The notes beneath the pieces are model-generated. The model saw only the letters and a program-made list of their open reading frames with translations, did no database searches and was not told the origin of the DNA. Position numbers and translations under genes: made by a program. From positions 1-63,759 of the forward strand of contig JAJDCU010000007.1 of the NCBI GenBank assembly GCA_029260655.1: a stretch of 63,759 nucleotides of DNA, given 5' to 3'. Of the stretch, positions 34,247 to 42,058 are shown piece after piece. Within the stretch, counting starts at the first letter, position 1. Each line of letters opens with the position of its first letter. Origin of the DNA: Phycisphaeraceae bacterium (GTDB lineage Bacteria > Planctomycetota > Phycisphaerae > Phycisphaerales > Phycisphaeraceae).

Positions 34247-34731
34247 CCCTGCGCCCCCCGCCCCCCCGGAAGACCCTGCGCCGCCGACTGCGCCGCGTCC
34301 AGCACATCACGCAACACCGCCCCGCTCTCCTGCGCCAGCTTCTTCACATCCTCGAACTCCGGCCGGGCGACGACAATCTTCCCATCCAACTCACCGACCT
34401 TGATCCGCACCTTGCCGTAGGCCGTGTCCACCGTGACGTGCCGGCGGTCCAGCACCAGCCTGCCCCAGTCCCGGAACCGCACCCCAAAGCTCCCGGTCAG
34501 TTCGATCATCAGCCGGGCCAATTCGTCCCGCTTCTCATTCTCACACAACAGCGACAGCATCACCCCCGGCCGACCCTTCTTCATCCCGATCGCCGCCGTC
34601 CAAACATCCAACGCCCCCGCCGCCATCAGCGTCCGCTGCGTATCACCCAGCAGCTCCCCGGTCACATCATCGAGGTTGACCACGATCTCAGTCACCTCGG
34701 TCGGGCTCGGGTTGGTTGGGTCGGGGGACAC
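34243..34731 (-). CDS. stand-alone LarC C-terminal domain (nickel insertion protein family, DUF111)
   Basis: 162 residues from a GTG with GGAG 7 nt upstream. VVNLDDVTGELLGDTQRTLM, GALDVWTAAIGMKKGRPGVM and SLLCENEKRDELARLMI, then GVRFRDWGRLVLDRR and VKIKVG-like VRIKVGELDGKIV match the C-terminal half of LarC (LarC2). Full LarC, the nickel chelatase that completes the lactate racemase cofactor, has about 400 residues. Only this half is present; LarB, LarE and LarA are not in the window, so the role may differ. Confidence 0.75.
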   Translation of the reverse strand: MSPDPTNPSPTEVTEIVVNLDDVTGELLGDTQRTLMAAGALDVWTAAIGMKKGRPGVMLSLLCENEKRDELARLMIELTGSFGVRFRDWGRLVLDRRHVTVDTAYGKVRIKVGELDGKIVVARPEFEDVKKLAQESGAVLRDVLDAAQSAAQGLPGGRGAQG

Positions 34732-34848
34732 GGGAAGGCTCCGGGAAACAGGATCACACGCACTGAGTGTAACCTATGAGCGAAGATCATTGCGACTTGG
34801 GCGAGCACCGGGCCCGGTCTGTTATCATGATGAACAACGGGGAGGCCC

Positions 34849-35445
34849 ATGTCGGAACCTTCTGAAAAACTCAGTCCATACGATCACGACAGCGGCACAG
34901 TGCAGATGCTATGCCCCCACTGCCTGGAGCCGGTGGACCCGATCTCGCACTTCTGCAACGCATGCGGAGGGCCGACCAGAATGCACTCGGCGATCGACCC
35001 TATGGGGCAGGTCTACACCGCCGGGCACGCTTACCGGCAAGCAACGGGGAAGCCCGTGAATCTCATCATTGTGCTGGGCGTCTGGCTGATCTTTGCGCCG
35101 CAGCTGGTGCCGTTGGTTTTCATAACGCTGGGGATAACGCAATCGCTCGTGCAGTCGAGTGCCGGGTTGGATTACTCCGGCTTCAACACCTACGATTTTT
35201 TCAGCGGCCTGCTCGGCATCCTTATCACCCTGGGGATGTCAGTTGTCTCCTTTCTGATCATCTTCAAGACCACACGGGGCTACATCCATACCCGACGGAG
35301 GGAGCGCGGCCTGTGCGTGCAATGCAAGTACGATCTACGTGGAAGCATGGGTCAACCGAGGTGCCCGGAATGCGGTAGCGAGATAGACTGGTTTGAGGAC
35401 GACGATGAGTACGTTGAACAAAATGCCATCGAAACCCAAGACTAA
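34849..35445 (+). CDS. membrane protein with two zinc ribbons
   Basis: 198 residues. An N-terminal ribbon (CPHCLEPVDPISHFCNACG), two membrane segments (NLIIVLGVWLIFAPQLVPLV and LLGILITLGMSVVSFLIIF) and a C-terminal ribbon CVQCKYDLRGSMGQPRCPEC. GGGGAGG precedes the ATG. Related in design to the protein at 23551-23925. Its last 41 nt overlap the tilS start, so the two are coupled. Function unknown. Confidence 0.75.
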   Translation: MSEPSEKLSPYDHDSGTVQMLCPHCLEPVDPISHFCNACGGPTRMHSAIDPMGQVYTAGHAYRQATGKPVNLIIVLGVWLIFAPQLVPLVFITLGITQSLVQSSAGLDYSGFNTYDFFSGLLGILITLGMSVVSFLIIFKTTRGYIHTRRRERGLCVQCKYDLRGSMGQPRCPECGSEIDWFEDDDEYVEQNAIETQD

Positions 35446-36532
35446 TCTCCGCTCATCACTCATAGGCCACCACCCCCTGGTCAAAGCCGTTGCGCTTGGC
35501 CTGCGCCGTCGTTGCGGGGTGGGTGAGGGGGCGCATGTGCTGGTGGCGGTCAGCGGGGGCGGGGATTCGGTGGCGCTGCTGCGGGCACTGGCGGCGCTGA
35601 AGGACCGAAGAAGGTGGCGGCTACAGTTGACGGTCGGGCATGTGCAGCATCATCTGCGGGGGGATCAGGCGGAACAGGATGCGGGGTTTGTTCAGGAACT
35701 TGCACGGCAGCTGAAGCTGCCTCGCCTGCGGCGGGACCTGGACCTGTCCGGTGTGGCGGGGAACGTCGAGAACGCGGCGCGGCGGGCGCGGTACGGGGCG
35801 CTTGTCCAGATGGCGAGGGAGTGCGGGGCGCAGTTCATCGCGACGGGGCATCACGGGGACGATCAACTAGAAACATTACTCATGCGGATGCTGCGCGGCG
35901 CGGGGACCGCCGGGATGCGCGGGATCGCGTGGCGGAGGCGTGTGGATTCAGGTTTTAGGGATCAGGGATCGGCAGAAGACGGATGTGACACTTCCTCTTC
36001 CAAAAATCCCAATCCACAATCCCCAACCCCCACAACCCTCATCCGCCCGATGCTCGCGGTCACCCGGGCCCAGGTCACGGACTATCTGCACACGGTCGAC
36101 CAGCCCTGGCGGGAGGACCACACGAACGCGGATGTGTCTCGCTGGCGTGCGCGTTTGCGGGCCGAGGTGTTGCCGGTGCTTGAAGCGATCCGTCCGGGCG
36201 CTGGGCGCAAGGCGACGGGGTTCGCCGACCATCTTCGGGATGTGCATCGGGTGCTGGATGAGGCGGTCGAGGCGGCGTTAAGGTACGTCGATCACGATGG
36301 CGATCAGGTGACGCTAAGCCGCGAAGCGGCGAAGCGGATGAGCCGTGCGGTGCTGTCGGGGTTGATCAGGCGGTTGCTGTTAGATATGGGCGCGGCTGGG
36401 GACAAGCTGGGGGCGAAGCAGCTCGGGCAAGTAGTCCGTGCGATCCGAGACAAGGAAGGCGGGGAAAGGACGTTCACCTTCGCTAACGGGGTGACACTGA
36501 CCGTTACGCGCGATCAGGTTTCGATCGGGTGA
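35405..36532 (+). CDS. tilS: tRNA(Ile)-lysidine synthase
   Basis: 375 residues from the ATG at 35405, inside the end of the previous gene; TTG (35393) and ATG (35423) are alternatives. PP-loop LVAVSGGGDSVALLRAL, VQHHLRGDQAEQDAGFV, RYGALVQMARECGAQFIATG and HHGDDQLETLLMRMLRG are intact. TilS makes lysidine at the wobble position of tRNA-Ile(CAU). About 32 extra residues (180-211), Ser/Asn/Pro-rich and ending NPNPQSPTPTT, separate the catalytic core from LIRPMLAV and come from a C-rich repeat. Confidence 0.93.
   Translation: MSTLNKMPSKPKTNLRSSLIGHHPLVKAVALGLRRRCGVGEGAHVLVAVSGGGDSVALLRALAALKDRRRWRLQLTVGHVQHHLRGDQAEQDAGFVQELARQLKLPRLRRDLDLSGVAGNVENAARRARYGALVQMARECGAQFIATGHHGDDQLETLLMRMLRGAGTAGMRGIAWRRRVDSGFRDQGSAEDGCDTSSSKNPNPQSPTPTTLIRPMLAVTRAQVTDYLHTVDQPWREDHTNADVSRWRARLRAEVLPVLEAIRPGAGRKATGFADHLRDVHRVLDEAVEAALRYVDHDGDQVTLSREAAKRMSRAVLSGLIRRLLLDMGAAGDKLGAKQLGQVVRAIRDKEGGERTFTFANGVTLTVTRDQVSIG
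36000..36036. repeat. C-rich repeat inside tilS
   Basis: The word AATCCCCAACCCCCA appears with flanking CCCAATCCAC and CAACCC. It is read as PNPQSPTPTT, a different frame from the recJ copy but the same strand. Confidence 0.85.
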
Positions 36533-36560
36533 ACCGCAGAGGCGCAGAAAAAGACGGTGA

Positions 36561-36639
36561 AACAGGGATGAACGCGGATAGATCAGGCGTTGAGTAGGTG
36601 CCGACAGTAGACACACAGCCATCTGCGTTTATCCCTGTT
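36561..36639. repeat. inverted repeat between tilS and rsfS
   Basis: AACAGGGATGAACGCGGAT (36561-36579) faces ATCTGCGTTTATCCCTGTT (36621-36639); 17 of 19 positions are Watson-Crick and the two others are G-T, so the RNA can pair throughout. The right arm contains the rsfS stop codon. Upstream, ACCGCAGAGGCGCAGA (36532-36547) resembles words in the other repeats. Confidence 0.88.
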
Positions 36640-37102
36640 AGCCTTCTTCCGATTCCTTTGGTTCTTCTGCCCTGCGCCATTTGATCCTCGGCGCATCGCC
36701 CCAGAGCATCTCCAGGTCGTAGTGCGCTCGGGCGACCGGCTCGAAGAGGTGGACGATCGTGTCGACATAGTCCAGGACAAGCCAGGTCGAGTCGGCGTCG
36801 CGTTCGGAGCCGAACCTGTCAAGCCCCTGCTCGCTGGCCAGTTCGTTGACCTGTGAGGCGACGCCCTTGATCTGCCGATCACTGGTGCCGGTCGTCATGA
36901 GGATGAAGTCGGTCAGGTCGCTTAGACCGCGGACGTCGAAGATGAGTGTGTCTTCGCAGTGCAGGTCGTTCAGCAGACGGGCGGCGTCGATGACGAAGGC
37001 GAGGACCAGGCGTTCGCGGTCGGTCCCGGCGGCGGCGGGCTTGGGCCGGTCGGTCAGGTGCAGGGCGCCGGCGGTCGGGTCTTGTCGTGGATCGGGTGTC
37101 AT
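36638..37102 (-). CDS. rsfS: ribosomal silencing factor RsfS
   Basis: 154 residues from the ATG at 37102. The RsfS/Iojap domain covers about 30-145: AARLLNDLHCEDTLIFDVRG, SDLTDFILMTTGTSDRQIKG and DYVDTIVHLFEPVARAHYDL. It binds ribosomal protein L14 and blocks subunit joining under starvation. The stop codon lies in a repeat arm, so the last residues (EEPKESEEG) may be repeat-adjacent additions. It is not next to nadD, its common neighbour. Confidence 0.92.
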   Translation of the reverse strand: MTPDPRQDPTAGALHLTDRPKPAAAGTDRERLVLAFVIDAARLLNDLHCEDTLIFDVRGLSDLTDFILMTTGTSDRQIKGVASQVNELASEQGLDRFGSERDADSTWLVLDYVDTIVHLFEPVARAHYDLEMLWGDAPRIKWRRAEEPKESEEG

Positions 37103-37124
37103 GGCTTGCTTAACTATAGGTGAC

Positions 37125-37155
37125 AAAAAACCCCCGACGGTGTTCCGCCGGGGGC
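37125..37155 (-). terminator. intrinsic terminator after hppA
   Basis: Minus strand: CCCCCG, 12-nt loop, CGGGGG, then TTTTTT. It separates hppA from rsfS. Confidence 0.88.
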
Positions 37156-37213
37156 GAGGGATTGTATCAGAATCGACGCCCAGAGTGGCCCAGGCGTTGG
37201 GGGCTTGGCGGGG

Positions 37214-39838
37214 TCAGCCCAGCCCGATCCACCCGCCGATGATCGGTGAGAACTTCACGATCAGGCCGGTGAAGACGACGCTGACGATACTCACCAGCTT
37301 GATGAGGATGTTCAGGGATGGGCCGGAGGTGTCCTTGAACGGGTCGCCGACGGTATCGCCGACGACGCCGGCCTTGTGAGCGTCCGAGCCCTTGCCGCCT
37401 TGGGCGCCGGTCTCGATGTACTTCTTGGCGTTGTCCCAGGCCCCGCCGGCGTTGGCCATGAAGATGGCCATGGCGAAGCCGCAGACCAGCGTGCCGGCGA
37501 GCAGGCCCATCACACCGGGCACGCCCATGACCAGCCCGACGATGATCGGGACGATCACCGCCATGCAGGACGGGACGATCATTTCCTTAAGCGCCCCGCT
37601 GGTCGAGATCGCTACGCAGTTGGCGTAGTCGGGGTACGCGTGCCCATCGACGGTGGTCTTGAACGGCCACTTCATCGGGTCCTTGAGGTCTTCGTCGCTG
37701 ACGCCGTCGGCCTTGAAGCCCTGCTTCATGATCCCGAACTGACGGCGGCACTCGTTCATCATCGCAAACGCCGCCCGGCCGACCGCGTTCATCGTCATCG
37801 AGCAGAAGACAAACACCAGCATCACCCCCAGGAACAAGCCGCAGAGGACCCTGGGGTTCATCAGGGTGACGTTGTAGTAGGCCATGACCTGCGGGAGGGT
37901 GGCGGACTTGACGCGGATGATGTCGAACTCGACCCGCCCGGCATCATCGGAGACGTGCGCGTGGTAGACGCTGCCGTCGTCGCTCCATTGACCGGCGACG
38001 AAGCGGGACACCGGCTCCACCTCCGACATGATGGCGTCGATACGGTCGACCTTGACCTTGCCGTTGGTCACGATGCCGCCGGCGAAATCGTCCTGCGAGT
38101 CGTTGATCGCCAGCACACCGTGGCCCTGGTAATAAACCGTGGGGCTGGCGCCTTCGCTGAACTCGAAAGCGGCGTTACCCTTGATCTGAACAAACGGGTT
38201 TTCGACCTGCTTGTTGATCGAGGACTGGACGGTGATGACGTAGGCCGCCAGCAGCGCGAGCGCCGTCAGTGCGGCGGACCCGATGGCGAAGCCCTTGCCG
38301 GTGGCGGCGGTGGTGTTGCCCAGTGAATCGAGCATGTCGGTGCGTTCGCGGACGAACGGGGGCTGCTGGGTCATCTCGGCGTTGCCGCCGGCGTTGTCAG
38401 CGATCGGGCCGTAGGCGTCGGTCGCCAGGGTGATCCCCAGGGTCGAAAGCATCCCGACCGCGGCCAGGCCCACGCCGAACACGCCCATCAGGAAGGTCTC
38501 GCCCCCGCCGGCGAGGTTGAACGCAAACAGGATCGCAAACACGATGGTCAACAGCGGGACCCAGGTCGAGAGCATGCCCTCGGCGATGCCGGCGATGATC
38601 ACGGTCGCGGGACCGGTCTGGGCCTGCTCGACGATCCGCTTGGTGGGCTTATGTTCGTAGCTGGTGTAGATCTCCGTACCAAACGCGATGATCAGCCCGG
38701 CGACCAGCCCGGTGACGATCGCGCCCCAGATGCCCAAGGCGCTGACCGACTCGACATCACCCACAAGGTAGTTCAGCAGGAAGTACGACCCGACGACGAT
38801 CATCGCCGAGCTGATCCACACGCCCATGTGCAGGCTCTTAAGTAGCTGTGCGAAGCTGGCGTTTTCCTTGGCCCGGACCAGGAAGATCGAGAGGATCGAA
38901 GCGATGATGCCCAGCCCGGCCAGCGCCGGGGGCGCGACGATCAGGGCCAGAGCCTGCGTGGTACCCAACTCCAACCGGACGGCGGCCGCGGCGGCCAGCG
39001 CCATCGCGGCGAGGATCGAACCGTAATAAGACTCGTAAAGGTCGGCGCCCATGCCGGCGACGTCGCCGACGTTGTCACCGACATTGTCGGCGATGGTGGC
39101 GGGGTTACGGGCGTCGTCCTCGGGGATCCCGGCCTCGACCTTGCCGACCAGGTCGGCGCCGACATCCGCGGCCTTGGTGTAGATCCCGCCACCGACGCGG
39201 GCGAACAGGGCTTGAAGCGATGCACCCATCGCGAAGCTCAGCGTGATCGTGGTCAGGTTCACCAGGTCGCCCGGATCGGAGATGACCATCACCTTGTTCA
39301 GCACGATAAACCAGACGGAGATGTCCAGAAGCGCAAACCCGGTCACGCACAGACCCATGACGGCCCCGGCGCGGAAGGCGACTTTCAGTGCGCCGTTGAG
39401 CGATTCCTTGGCGGCGGCACAGGTTCTGGCCGAGGCGTTGGTCGCGGTCTTCATGCCCAGGTACCCGCACAGGCCCGACAGCAGCGACGCGACCAGCACG
39501 CCCACCGGCGTCAGCTCGTGCTGCAGGCCCATCGCCGCCATCGCCACCAGCACCAACACCAGGACGATGATCACGGCGAAGACGACCTTGGCCTGCCGAC
39601 TGAGATAGGCATAGGCCCCGTCGCGGACGGCCTGTGCGATCCGGACCATCTCCGGCTCACCCTCGGAGTTCTTCATGAAGCCCTTGTAAAAAACCAGCGC
39701 GAACAGCAGCGCCAACACCCCGCCGATCGGCGCTAACAGGTAAGCGCAGGGCAGCCCGGCCACCGTCTGGCCGAGCGTCGCGGTCGACACAAGAGACCCG
39801 GACCCAATAACCGGTGCGATCAACGCCATAGCTGACAT
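37214..39838 (-). CDS. hppA: membrane-bound, probably K+-dependent pyrophosphatase
   Basis: 874 residues with about 16 membrane segments. Pyrophosphate site: DVGADLVGKVEAGIPEDDAR and DNVGDNVGDVAGMGADLYES; also ATDAYGPIADNAGGNAEM and the C-terminal GDTVGDPFKDTSGPSLN. The motif GNTTAATGKG has Ala where K+-independent enzymes have Lys, so it should need K+; whether it pumps H+ or Na+ is not decided. An extra domain of about 120 residues (about 538-660) lies between two membrane helices, by topology outside the cytoplasm. It conserves energy from PPi hydrolysis. Confidence 0.95.
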   Translation of the reverse strand: MSAMALIAPVIGSGSLVSTATLGQTVAGLPCAYLLAPIGGVLALLFALVFYKGFMKNSEGEPEMVRIAQAVRDGAYAYLSRQAKVVFAVIIVLVLVLVAMAAMGLQHELTPVGVLVASLLSGLCGYLGMKTATNASARTCAAAKESLNGALKVAFRAGAVMGLCVTGFALLDISVWFIVLNKVMVISDPGDLVNLTTITLSFAMGASLQALFARVGGGIYTKAADVGADLVGKVEAGIPEDDARNPATIADNVGDNVGDVAGMGADLYESYYGSILAAMALAAAAAVRLELGTTQALALIVAPPALAGLGIIASILSIFLVRAKENASFAQLLKSLHMGVWISSAMIVVGSYFLLNYLVGDVESVSALGIWGAIVTGLVAGLIIAFGTEIYTSYEHKPTKRIVEQAQTGPATVIIAGIAEGMLSTWVPLLTIVFAILFAFNLAGGGETFLMGVFGVGLAAVGMLSTLGITLATDAYGPIADNAGGNAEMTQQPPFVRERTDMLDSLGNTTAATGKGFAIGSAALTALALLAAYVITVQSSINKQVENPFVQIKGNAAFEFSEGASPTVYYQGHGVLAINDSQDDFAGGIVTNGKVKVDRIDAIMSEVEPVSRFVAGQWSDDGSVYHAHVSDDAGRVEFDIIRVKSATLPQVMAYYNVTLMNPRVLCGLFLGVMLVFVFCSMTMNAVGRAAFAMMNECRRQFGIMKQGFKADGVSDEDLKDPMKWPFKTTVDGHAYPDYANCVAISTSGALKEMIVPSCMAVIVPIIVGLVMGVPGVMGLLAGTLVCGFAMAIFMANAGGAWDNAKKYIETGAQGGKGSDAHKAGVVGDTVGDPFKDTSGPSLNILIKLVSIVSVVFTGLIVKFSPIIGGWIGLG

Positions 39839-40049
39839 TTTTTATTTTCCTTATTCGATCAATTGCTCAAAAGAAAAAACGGCCGGCCCTCGAACGGGAC
39901 GGCGCCGCTAAACACCCCAACCCAAACGGTTAAAAACAGATTGCACGGATCGGATACGCGGATGCCCGATGCATCGGCCAACCCTTGCGTATGGCTTGAA
40001 CGGCCGGCCCGACGCCGTAGGCACGGAGCCCGGCCCGGTCAGGTCGGCT

Positions 40050-40082
40050 GAAAAAAAAACGCCCCGCTATACGCGAGGGCGT
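40050..40082 (-). terminator. intrinsic terminator overlapping the rpsU stop
   Basis: Minus strand: ACGCCCTCGC pairs with GCGGGGCGT across gtata, followed by nine T. The last codons of rpsU form the left arm. Confidence 0.88.
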
Positions 40083-40282
40083 CGTGGGACCGGCGCTTGG
40101 CCTAGCTGTTGACGGCGCTTGACGGATTTACGCATCGCTCGCTGCTTACGCTCGCTGGGCTTCTCATAGTAGGCCCGGCGCTTGATGTCTTTGGTCAGGC
40201 CTTCCTTCTCGCAGAGCTTCTTGAACCGGCGCATCATCTGCTCGGCCGATTCGCCGCTGCGTGCCTTGATACGGATCGCCAT
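40067..40282 (-). CDS. rpsU: 30S ribosomal protein S21
   Basis: 71 residues from the ATG at 40282: MAIRIKARSGESAEQMMRRF then KKLCEKEGLTKDIKRRAYYE and the basic tail. S21 helps mRNA base-pair with 16S rRNA during initiation. It is monocistronic here, with its own terminator. A longer upstream frame is not family-like. Confidence 0.96.
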   Translation of the reverse strand: MAIRIKARSGESAEQMMRRFKKLCEKEGLTKDIKRRAYYEKPSERKQRAMRKSVKRRQQLGQAPVPRRPRV

Positions 40283-40363
40283 AGGGGCTGCCTTTCGTTC
40301 CTGCTGACTGAAAAACCTCATTCACTGCTGATCGAGTCGCGTATTCTTGCAAACTGCCCGCCA

Positions 40364-40446
40364 GTATGCAAATCCAGCGGGGTAAACGCCTGTTAAGCAC
40401 AATCTCACATGCCCGGCATTGCTCGTAAATCACTCCATTTGCATAC
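40364..40446. repeat. perfect 10-bp inverted repeat upstream of rpsU
   Basis: GTATGCAAAT (40364-40373) and ATTTGCATAC (40437-40446) are exact reverse complements 63 nt apart, in the 300-nt region between the divergent rpsU and lipase-like genes. It could be a pair of operator half-sites or a looped RNA stem. Otherwise this region shows no gene. Confidence 0.6.
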
Positions 40447-40582
40447 TTTATAACTCTTCTTCTGGGCAAGGCGGCCCGTTGGCGGCCGGTGGTCATCGGC
40501 CGAGTAAGATAGGCCCGTCCAAATTAGCGGCCGACACAGGGTTGTTGGCTGTGGTCAGGCGTCATCCAAACGGAGCGGCACG

Positions 40583-42013
40583 ATGAAGCGATTCGGGGCA
40601 TGGTGGGCCATATCGGTGGTGGCGTTTTTCGGGTTACTCACCACCGGCTGCACCACAACCGTACGGGGCCCGGACCTGGGCGAGCTATATAACCGCGCCG
40701 CACAGCACCACGGGCCGATGCGCAACCCCGTGATCGTCATCCCGGGGGTCCTGGGTTCCAAACTGATCGATCAAGACACCGGCCGGATCGTCTGGGGCGC
40801 GTTTACCGACGGCTACGCCAACCCGAACCAACCAGAGGGCGCCCGTCTGCTCGCCCTGCCCATGGCGGACGGCAAGACCTTGGCCCAGTTGACCGACACC
40901 ACCGTCTCCGACGGGGCTCTGGAAAGTGTGAAAGTCTCCGTCCTGGGCCTGCCGGTCAGCCTCGAAGCCTACATGCATGTCCTGGGCACGCTCGGCGTGG
41001 GGGGCTACCGAGACCAGCCTCTGGGCGAAGCCGGCGCGATCGACTACGGCTCCGATCACTACACCTGCTTCCAGTTCGACTACGACTGGCGGCGCGACAA
41101 CGTCGAGAACGCACGCCGGCTGCATCGGTTCATCCAGGAAAAAACCGCCTACGTCCAGCAGCAGCTAAAGACCCGCTACGGGGTGGAGAATGCGGATGTG
41201 AAGTTCGACATCGTGGCCCACTCGATGGGCGGGTTGGTCTCACGGTATTACCTGCGTTACGGGGACGGCGACCTCCCGGCCGACGGAGCCCCACCGACCG
41301 TCACCTGGGCGGGCGCCAAGCACGTCCGCCGGCTGATCCTGCTGGGCACACCCAACGCCGGGTCGGCCAAGGCTCTGGAGCAACTGGTTCGGGGCGCGGA
41401 CTTCGCACCGATCCTGCCCAGGTACGAGCCCGCCTTGCTGGGGACGATGCCGTCGATCTACCAACTGCTGCCGCGCGGCCGACACGGTGCGCTGAAGGAC
41501 GCTCAAACCGGCGAAGTGATCGAAGATATCTACGACCCCAAGCTCTGGTGGCGGATGGGTTGGGGCCTGGCGTCACCGGATCAGGACCGGGTGTTGCGTG
41601 CGCTGCTACCGGGGGTCGATGACCCGGGCGAGCGACGCCGGATCGCGCTGGATCACCAGGCCAAGTGTCTAAACCGTGCCCGGCAATTCGCCCTGGCGCT
41701 AGACACACCGGCCACGGTCCCGGCGGGGACAACCCTGCACCTGTTTGCCGGGGACGCGGTCCCGACCCTTGCGGCGGTCTCGGCCCAGGAGGGTGAAGGC
41801 CGGCTCAACGCGCTTGATTGGAAACCAGGCGACGGGACCGTCTTGCGCAGCAGTGCTTTGATGGACGAGCGCATCAGCGGCGAATGGCGCCCCGGGCTTG
41901 TCTCGCCGATCCACTGGTCGACCGTTCATTTTATCTTCGCCGACCACCTGGGGATGACCCGCGACCCCGGGTTCAGTGACAACGTGCTGCACCTGCTGCT
42001 GGAAGCGCCGTGA
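40583..42013 (+). CDS. LCAT-like alpha/beta-hydrolase lipoprotein
   Basis: 476 residues. Lipoprotein signal with LLTTGCTT. The mature part has NPVIVIPGVLGSKLIDQDTG, the family start of lecithin:cholesterol acyltransferase-like lipases, and the nucleophile elbow IVAHSMGGLVSRYYLRYG; LGTPNAGSAKALEQL follows and a His in HWSTVHFIFADH could complete the triad. It probably acts on lipids or esters at the envelope. No neighbour clarifies the substrate. Confidence 0.82.
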   Translation: MKRFGAWWAISVVAFFGLLTTGCTTTVRGPDLGELYNRAAQHHGPMRNPVIVIPGVLGSKLIDQDTGRIVWGAFTDGYANPNQPEGARLLALPMADGKTLAQLTDTTVSDGALESVKVSVLGLPVSLEAYMHVLGTLGVGGYRDQPLGEAGAIDYGSDHYTCFQFDYDWRRDNVENARRLHRFIQEKTAYVQQQLKTRYGVENADVKFDIVAHSMGGLVSRYYLRYGDGDLPADGAPPTVTWAGAKHVRRLILLGTPNAGSAKALEQLVRGADFAPILPRYEPALLGTMPSIYQLLPRGRHGALKDAQTGEVIEDIYDPKLWWRMGWGLASPDQDRVLRALLPGVDDPGERRRIALDHQAKCLNRARQFALALDTPATVPAGTTLHLFAGDAVPTLAAVSAQEGEGRLNALDWKPGDGTVLRSSALMDERISGEWRPGLVSPIHWSTVHFIFADHLGMTRDPGFSDNVLHLLLEAP

Positions 42014-42032
42014 GACATTCAGAAGTTTTTGG

Positions 42033-42047
42033 AACAGGGATGAACGC
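42033..42047. repeat. solo copy of the AACAGGGATGAACG word
   Basis: AACAGGGATGAACGC, identical over 14 nt with the words at 33531 and 36561, in the 45-nt gap between convergent stop codons. No opposite arm is visible here. Confidence 0.7.
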
Positions 42048-42058
42048 TCGTCCTTGTG

